Source: Eubacterium aggregans (GTDB taxonomy: Bacteria; Bacillota; Clostridia; Eubacteriales; Eubacteriaceae). From it: a DNA stretch of 64,000 nucleotides. The stretch is taken from positions 62,001 through 126,000 of the forward strand of contig NZ_FNRK01000004.1 of the NCBI RefSeq assembly GCF_900107815.1, given 5' to 3'. The first letter of the stretch is position 1. Each line of letters begins with the position of its first letter. This document shows, piece by piece, positions 59,630-64,000 of this stretch. A model generated the notes under the pieces. That model saw only the letters and a program-made list of their open reading frames with translations, was not told where the DNA came from and did no database searches. The position numbers and the translations under genes were made by a program.

Positions 59630-60606
59630 ATGAACAGGAATTTAGACAGAAACAATCATTGCCATACGAGGCAAAGCTAAAACATGCGGAGCAACGAGCG
59701 TGGGAATTTTACGATGCCGTTGATAGTTGCCACGTAAGTGTCGGTGGATTGGATAGCATCACATTGCTTTTATGGCTAAGATCGATTGGAATTGACGTAC
59801 CGGCAATTAGTGTGAGCCAACTCGAAGACAAAAGCATCCAGGAGATCCATAAGGATTTAGGGATAGTCCCTCTCAAGGCAATAAAAAGCAAAGCGACTGT
59901 ACTTAAAGAGTTTGGATTCCCCGTGATCAGTAAACAAGTGGCTGGAAAAATTGCACTCTTGCAAAATCCAACCGATAAAAATAAAACGGTCCGAAACGCA
60001 ATCATAACTGGAGATTGCGGAAAGCAAGGCGGTTATCGCAAAGGAACCCGAATGCGATTGCCTCAAAAGTGGTTGAATCTCTTTGGCGGTCCGGAAAATG
60101 ATAAGTATGGAACAGATTATCAGACAGCACCATTTTTAGTCAGTAATAAATGCTGCTATTACCTCAAAGAAAAACCATGTAATGATTGGGCAAGAATACA
60201 CAAAAGCAGTCCATATTTAGGGCTTATGGCATCTGAGGGCGGTCAACGTGAAATGGCACTGGTCAGGAATGGTTGCAATTATTATGGGAAAACAGTCACA
60301 CGATCAGCACCGTTTGCGATTTTTAGCAGACAAGATTTATTGCAATTGGCCTTAGATTTAGAAGTTCCGGTGCCAAAGATTTATGGTGAAATTGTCCGTG
60401 ATCCAGACGGAACGCTGAGAACCACCCGGGCGCAAAGAACAGGGTGCTCAATGTGCGGATTTGGAATTCACCTGGAAAAGCGTCCACATCGGTTTGATCG
60501 ATTGAGAGAGGACAACCCTAAAGAATGGCATTATTGGATGTACGATGTCGGGTGGGGTGAGGTGTTAGATTATATTGGAGTCGGATGGGAGGATATTCCT
60601 AAATAA
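59626..60606 (+). CDS. PAPS-reductase-like phage protein
   Basis: A 326-residue protein related to the PAPS reductase/DndC adenine nucleotide alpha-hydrolase fold. The PP-loop reads SVGGLDS (38-44) instead of SGGKDS, so the usual first Ser and Lys are replaced. Two Cys groups (NKCCYYLKEKPC near 184; GCSMCGFG near 281) could bind an iron-sulfur cluster. Phage members are common but their substrate is unknown. ATG 59626 is chosen because it overlaps the stop of the small peptide gene and gives the family's usual start. Confidence 0.72.
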   Translation: MNEQEFRQKQSLPYEAKLKHAEQRAWEFYDAVDSCHVSVGGLDSITLLLWLRSIGIDVPAISVSQLEDKSIQEIHKDLGIVPLKAIKSKATVLKEFGFPVISKQVAGKIALLQNPTDKNKTVRNAIITGDCGKQGGYRKGTRMRLPQKWLNLFGGPENDKYGTDYQTAPFLVSNKCCYYLKEKPCNDWARIHKSSPYLGLMASEGGQREMALVRNGCNYYGKTVTRSAPFAIFSRQDLLQLALDLEVPVPKIYGEIVRDPDGTLRTTRAQRTGCSMCGFGIHLEKRPHRFDRLREDNPKEWHYWMYDVGWGEVLDYIGVGWEDIPK

Positions 60607-60689
60607 AAGCACCCCGGGACGTAGGACTCCCGAAGGGTGCAGGTAAAAATAGTTATCAACATTATACGACGAAATGGAGGAAAAAGCAA

Positions 60690-60872
60690 ATGACACGAAA
60701 AAACAGCCGATTAATCCAGGATGTCCCACCTCATGGAACGGTATTCGATGATCGCTCTGAGGTGGAGCGAAATGAGGGGATGCCCCGTCGGGGCGGCGAA
60801 AAAACCCCGAAAGTGCTGGCCAAAAATAAAATGAAGCACTGGATCCAGGATCGGTTTGAGCGGTGCGAGTAA
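60690..60872 (+). CDS. Small phage protein, unknown function
   Basis: A 60-residue basic protein (MTRKNSRLIQDVPPHGTVFD at the start, KNKMKHWIQDRFERCE at the end) after TGGAGGAAAAAGC. Not recognised. Its stop overlaps the next ATG (TAATG). A hairpin, GCACCCC...GGGTGC, lies upstream at 60609-60640. Confidence 0.6.
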   Translation: MTRKNSRLIQDVPPHGTVFDDRSEVERNEGMPRRGGEKTPKVLAKNKMKHWIQDRFERCE

Positions 60873-61039
60873 TGACTAAAAAGCGAAAACTTACCATCGC
60901 TATCCGGGATATGATCTTTTTGAAAGAGCGGCATCCTTTCATGGGAATTTCCCTGGATTTAGCGATTGAAGCTCTAAAAAGAGAGCTGGAACAAACAAAA
61001 AAAGGAGGCGAGGGTATATGTATGGATTACCCGGAGTGA
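60872..61039 (+). CDS. Small phage protein, unknown function
   Basis: A 55-residue protein: MTKKRKLTIAIRDMIFLKER, then HPFMGISLDLAIEALKRELE and a short tail. It is mostly helical. It starts on the stop of the previous gene and runs 22 bases into the next. Not recognised, but tight coupling supports it. Confidence 0.5.
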   Translation: MTKKRKLTIAIRDMIFLKERHPFMGISLDLAIEALKRELEQTKKGGEGICMDYPE

Positions 61040-61398
61040 TCGCCTTTAAAGGTTACCCTAACATTGAGGCCTACGAACTGCTCTTCGGGCCACTCGAGGA
61101 TACCACACAGTACGTCATGACCAAACAAGATTTAGAGGATGTGGTTAGCAAACGGTGCGGGCCGTGGGTGTGGCACGCCCTTCAGACTGACGTTGAGGCT
61201 GAGCAAGACAGTGAAAGTGAACTAGATTCTTTATATGAGGAAATGCGTTTCTGGGAGGATACGGCCAGAGAAGCTGCAGAAGCCCTCAAAGAGCTGTCTG
61301 CCAGCATCCGTGAGCGGAAGAAGTTTACCGCATCGGCCAAAGAGAAGATTATCAAGGATATCGAGGATACCATCACTATTTTAGAGAAGGAGTTATGA
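61018..61398 (+). CDS. Phage protein, unknown function
   Basis: A 126-residue acidic protein after AAAAGGAGGCGAGG. The first 60 residues are mixed (YGLPGVIAFKGYPNIEAYEL). Residues 65-126 are highly charged and helical, probably a coiled coil (SLYEEMRFWEDTAREAAEAL). Not recognised. It overlaps the next gene by 4 bases. Confidence 0.6.
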   Translation: MYGLPGVIAFKGYPNIEAYELLFGPLEDTTQYVMTKQDLEDVVSKRCGPWVWHALQTDVEAEQDSESELDSLYEEMRFWEDTAREAAEALKELSASIRERKKFTASAKEKIIKDIEDTITILEKEL

Positions 61399-61895
61399 TG
61401 AAGATGAAAATTAATTGTGTGTTTGACAGTATTGAAGAAATGCAGACCTGGGCAAAGATGACCTGTGGGCTGCCCCTGGGAAGTGGCCAGCCTGTTCCGG
61501 TAGCCACTATGGAACAGACTTTCCCGACGGAGGCTCCGACGGTTAATCCACTGCCGGTGGACCTCGCCCAAGCACCCGCACCGCAGATGCCGATCACAAC
61601 GGCTGCACCGGTACCGCCAATCCAGCAGGTAGCGCCCGTAACACCCCCCGCGGCAGCACCATCCATTACGCCTGCTCCGACTACCCCCCTTACGCCGCCG
61701 CCGGTGACGGCTGTGGCACCGACCTATACCATTGAACAATTCCAGCAGGCCATGGTTGGCCTGATCGATGCCGGCCGGCAGGCGGAGCTACAGGCATTGC
61801 TTCAAAGTTTTGGGGCAACCTACCTGACAGAAGTCAAGTCTGATCAATACCCGGCACTGGCTGCCCGCTTAAAAGAAATGGGGGTTACGGTATGA
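61395..61895 (+). CDS. Pro/Ala-rich phage protein
   Basis: A 166-residue protein. It has a short N-terminal domain (NCVFDSIEEMQTWAKMTCG), a long Pro/Ala/Thr linker at about 45-112 (for example PLTPPPVTAVAPTYTIEQFQ at its end), and a C-terminal helical domain with IEQFQQAMVGLIDAGRQAEL near 113-132. The C-terminal part resembles short domains in Clostridial phage replication clusters. It overlaps the next gene by 4 bases. Confidence 0.6.
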   Translation: MMKMKINCVFDSIEEMQTWAKMTCGLPLGSGQPVPVATMEQTFPTEAPTVNPLPVDLAQAPAPQMPITTAAPVPPIQQVAPVTPPAAAPSITPAPTTPLTPPPVTAVAPTYTIEQFQQAMVGLIDAGRQAELQALLQSFGATYLTEVKSDQYPALAARLKEMGVTV

Positions 61896-63040
61896 CGACC
61901 CATGCCGTTTTGTCGGCCAGTGCCTCCAGTCGTTGGCTGGCCTGTCCGCCATCGGCCCGGATGGAGGCCCGGTATCCGGATACCACGAGCACCTATGCTG
62001 CAGAAGGTACCTTGGCCCATGCCATGGCCGAACTAAAGCTCACTAAGCACTATACCCCCATGGCTAAATCGGCATATACAAAGAAGCTGAATGCCCTAAA
62101 GAAAAATGAGTTGTATGCGCCGGAGATGGATAGCCATACCGATGCCTATCTTGACCGCATCCAGCAGATCACCTATGGTGCCCCGGCGGCGCCCATGGTG
62201 GGCATTGAAAAACGGGTGGACTTTTCCGCCTGGGTGCCTGAGGGCTTTGGTACCGCAGACTGCGTCATCTTGTCCGGGACCCAGATGTGGGTTATTGATC
62301 TGAAGTATGGAAAAAATGTCGAAGTGTCTGCCAAGGACAATAGCCAGTTAAAGCTGTATGCCCTGGGGGCCTATGAAGCCTATAAGCTGCTATATCCCAT
62401 CGATACGGTGACGACTTGCATCATCCAGCCTCGGATGGATAACTACTCTGAGTATATCTACACCCTGGAGGAGCTGCTGGGTTGGGCGGATACGGTTAAG
62501 CCGATAGCCGCCATGGCTCATTCTGGAACGGGAGAAATCGTCCCGGGAGAGCATTGCAAGTTTTGTAAAGCAAAACCGGTCTGCACTGCCTATGGTCAGA
62601 AATTCCAGGAGGCAGAGAAGAAAGATCCAGCATTGATGGCCCCCGTAGAGATTGTGGCCATGTTAAATCGCCTGGAGGACCTGGTGGGCTACCAGAAGCA
62701 GTTAAAAGCCTACGCCCTGGCAGAAGCCCTTAAAGGTACTGAGATGCCCGGCATGAAGGTGGTGGAGGGACGGAGCAACCGGGCCTTTGCCGATATTGAT
62801 GCCGCTTTTAAAAAGGTCATGGCCCAGGGGTACGCGGAATCGCTGCTGTATGAACGCAGCCCCATCACCCTAACCGCCGTTGAAAAGCTGATGGGCAAGA
62901 AAGCCTTTGAGGAAGTATTGTCTTCTGACATCGTCAAACCCCAGGGAAAGCCCACCCTGGTACCCGTAACGGATAAACGGCCACCCTTTACACCAAAGTC
63001 GGCCGAAGATGATTTCAAGGACCTTGTGGTCCCATTTTAG
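61892..63040 (+). CDS. DUF2800 phage protein (PD-(D/E)XK nuclease-like)
   Basis: A 382-residue protein of the DUF2800 family, often next to DUF2815 in phage replication modules. It starts LSASASSRWLACPPSARMEA. VIDLKYGKN near 138 is a likely PD-(D/E)xK core, and GEHCKFCKAKPVC near 224 gives Cys positions like those of RecB/Cas4-type nucleases. A nuclease role in replication or recombination is inferred. Confidence 0.85.
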   Translation: MTTHAVLSASASSRWLACPPSARMEARYPDTTSTYAAEGTLAHAMAELKLTKHYTPMAKSAYTKKLNALKKNELYAPEMDSHTDAYLDRIQQITYGAPAAPMVGIEKRVDFSAWVPEGFGTADCVILSGTQMWVIDLKYGKNVEVSAKDNSQLKLYALGAYEAYKLLYPIDTVTTCIIQPRMDNYSEYIYTLEELLGWADTVKPIAAMAHSGTGEIVPGEHCKFCKAKPVCTAYGQKFQEAEKKDPALMAPVEIVAMLNRLEDLVGYQKQLKAYALAEALKGTEMPGMKVVEGRSNRAFADIDAAFKKVMAQGYAESLLYERSPITLTAVEKLMGKKAFEEVLSSDIVKPQGKPTLVPVTDKRPPFTPKSAEDDFKDLVVPF

Positions 63041-63053
63041 GAGGTAACAACCA

Positions 63054-63854
63054 ATGAGTAATATTGTATTAGGCGAAGTCCGTTTTAGCTATGTCCATGT
63101 ATTCCAGCCTTATTCCAGCCAACAGGGGGACCAGGGTCCCCGATATTCGACCACCATCCTGATTCCCAAAAGCAATGCCGCTTTGGTGCAGCAGGCCTTC
63201 CAGGCCATTGAAGCCGCCAAACAAGAAGGGGTGTCCAGTAAATGGAATGGCACCATGCCCGCCATGGTATCCTCTCCCATCTATGATGGGGACGGTACCC
63301 GCCCCAATGGGGAAGCCTTTGGCCCGGAATGCGCCGGCCACTATGTGCTGACCGCTTCCAGCTATCCCGATTACCCGCCTGAGGTAGTCGTGGGTCAGGA
63401 CCGGCATCCTGCCACTGGGCAAAATGAGTTTTACTCCGGTTGCTATGGTTATGTATCTGTCGCATTTTTTGCCTACAACCATGGCCGCAATGGCATTCGC
63501 TGTTCTCTGGGTAACGTGTGGAAGACCCGGGACGGGGAACCCCTCTCCGGTGGACGGACGAAGGCATCCGATGACTTTGGGAATATCCAGGTTGCCGGTG
63601 GTTCCCCCTCCGCAGCACCGGGGGTGCCCCTGACCCAAAGCGGCTACGCACCGGGACAGCCTCCAGTTTATCCGGGACAGGTAGCCCCACAAGCGGGACA
63701 AGCGCCAGCCACGGTACCGGGTTATCCGCAGCAGGGGATTCCCACAGCACCGCAGCCTGCCTATCCAGGGCAGGCGGCCCCTATTTACCCCGCCGCACCT
63801 CAGCCGGTTTATCCGACAGCGGCGCCGACGGGCACCGATATTTTAGGACTATGA
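63054..63854 (+). CDS. DUF2815 phage protein (likely ssDNA-binding)
   Basis: A 266-residue protein. Residues 1 to about 190 are DUF2815: VRFSYVHVFQPYSSQQGDQG near 9, then YSTTILIPKSN near 31 and CYGYVSVAFFAYNHGRNGIR near 131-150. This family is linked to OB-fold ssDNA-binding proteins. The C-terminal tail is Pro/Gly/Gln-rich with repeated YPG and PQ units, similar to an SSB tail. AGGAGG precedes the start. Confidence 0.87.
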   Translation: MSNIVLGEVRFSYVHVFQPYSSQQGDQGPRYSTTILIPKSNAALVQQAFQAIEAAKQEGVSSKWNGTMPAMVSSPIYDGDGTRPNGEAFGPECAGHYVLTASSYPDYPPEVVVGQDRHPATGQNEFYSGCYGYVSVAFFAYNHGRNGIRCSLGNVWKTRDGEPLSGGRTKASDDFGNIQVAGGSPSAAPGVPLTQSGYAPGQPPVYPGQVAPQAGQAPATVPGYPQQGIPTAPQPAYPGQAAPIYPAAPQPVYPTAAPTGTDILGL

Positions 63855-63896
63855 GTAAGGCCCTCCGGGGCCTTTTAGCACCATAAAGGAGGGGCT

Positions 63897-64000
63897 ATGC
63901 AACAACTGAGCATCGATATTGAAACCTATTCCAGCGTGGATATTAAAAGCAGCGGCTTATACAAATATGTGCAGTCCCCCGACTTTGAAATCCTACTCTT
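63897..64000 (+). CDS. Phage DNA polymerase, family A, N-terminus (cut by window end)
   Basis: ATG 63897 follows AAAGGAGGGG; 34 residues are visible. MQQLSIDIETYSSVDIKSSG contains DIETYSS, the ExoI motif of the 3'-5' exonuclease domain found at the start of phage PolA-type enzymes. The rest lies beyond the window. A small GGCC hairpin separates it from DUF2815. The order DUF2800-DUF2815-polymerase is usual in Clostridial phages. Confidence 0.82.
   Translation, partial: MQQLSIDIETYSSVDIKSSGLYKYVQSPDFEILL

Overview
The window looks like a chromosomal segment of a strictly anaerobic Bacillota, probably Clostridia/Eubacteriales and perhaps close to Eubacteriaceae. This is inferred from gene content: a class III anaerobic ribonucleotide reductase, an oxygen-independent (cobalt-early) corrin pathway, a labile-selenium/molybdenum hydroxylase module, FeoA-FeoA-FeoB with its Cys-rich partner, a DUF3784 protein and strong AGGAGG-type ribosome sites. 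The species cannot be fixed from the sequence alone.

Layout. 1-6.5 kb: the end of a purine operon (purC', purF, purM, purN, purH, purD) with an unidentified structured leader before purF. 6.7-7.7 kb: a DUF3784 membrane protein and maf. 7.8-13 kb: a ModE-like regulator divergent from yqeB-selD, then a convergent cysteine desulfurase-like gene, yedE, a TusA-like protein and a DUF3343 Se/S carrier. 13.2-16.2 kb: nrdG-nrdD on the minus strand, with an apparent double control: a perfect NrdR-type palindrome at the promoter and a cobalamin riboswitch plus terminator in the leader. 16.4-18 kb: an HD-GYP protein and an EamA transporter. 18.2-23.6 kb: feoA, feoA, feoB, the FeoB-associated Cys-rich protein and a Zn/Cd-type P-ATPase with an ArsR/SmtB-like operator.

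23.7-52.4 kb is a corrinoid region. It starts with a BtuFCD-type importer. Next come a cobalamin-riboswitch-controlled cobalt ECF transporter (cbiMNQO) and a DtxR-family regulator. A second cobalamin riboswitch then heads about 21 kb of closely packed genes. These cover glutamyl-tRNA to uroporphyrinogen III (hemA, hemL, hemB, hemC, cobA-hemD), precorrin-2 oxidation, cobalt insertion (cbiK), the corrin ring steps (cbiL, F, G, H, J, E, T, C, D), amidation (cbiA, cbiP), the aminopropanol arm (pduX-like kinase, cobD, cbiB) and cobU. cobS, cobT and cobC are not in the window. The run ends at a SEC-C protein and a bidirectional terminator, facing a convergent UroD/MtaA-family gene.

53.7-64 kb is the left part of an integrated prophage of lower GC than the operons before it. 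The minus-strand lysogeny module holds a tyrosine integrase, HicB, HicA, two uncharacterised proteins and a LexA-like CI repressor. A bipromoter immunity region with three ACCGTTAACGGT-type operators follows. The plus-strand early genes are a Cro-like protein, small proteins, a PAPS-reductase-like protein, DUF2800, DUF2815 and the start of a family A DNA polymerase cut by the window end. A YjzC-like gene lies on the minus strand inside the early region with its own terminator. No tRNA, rRNA, CRISPR array or insertion sequence was seen.
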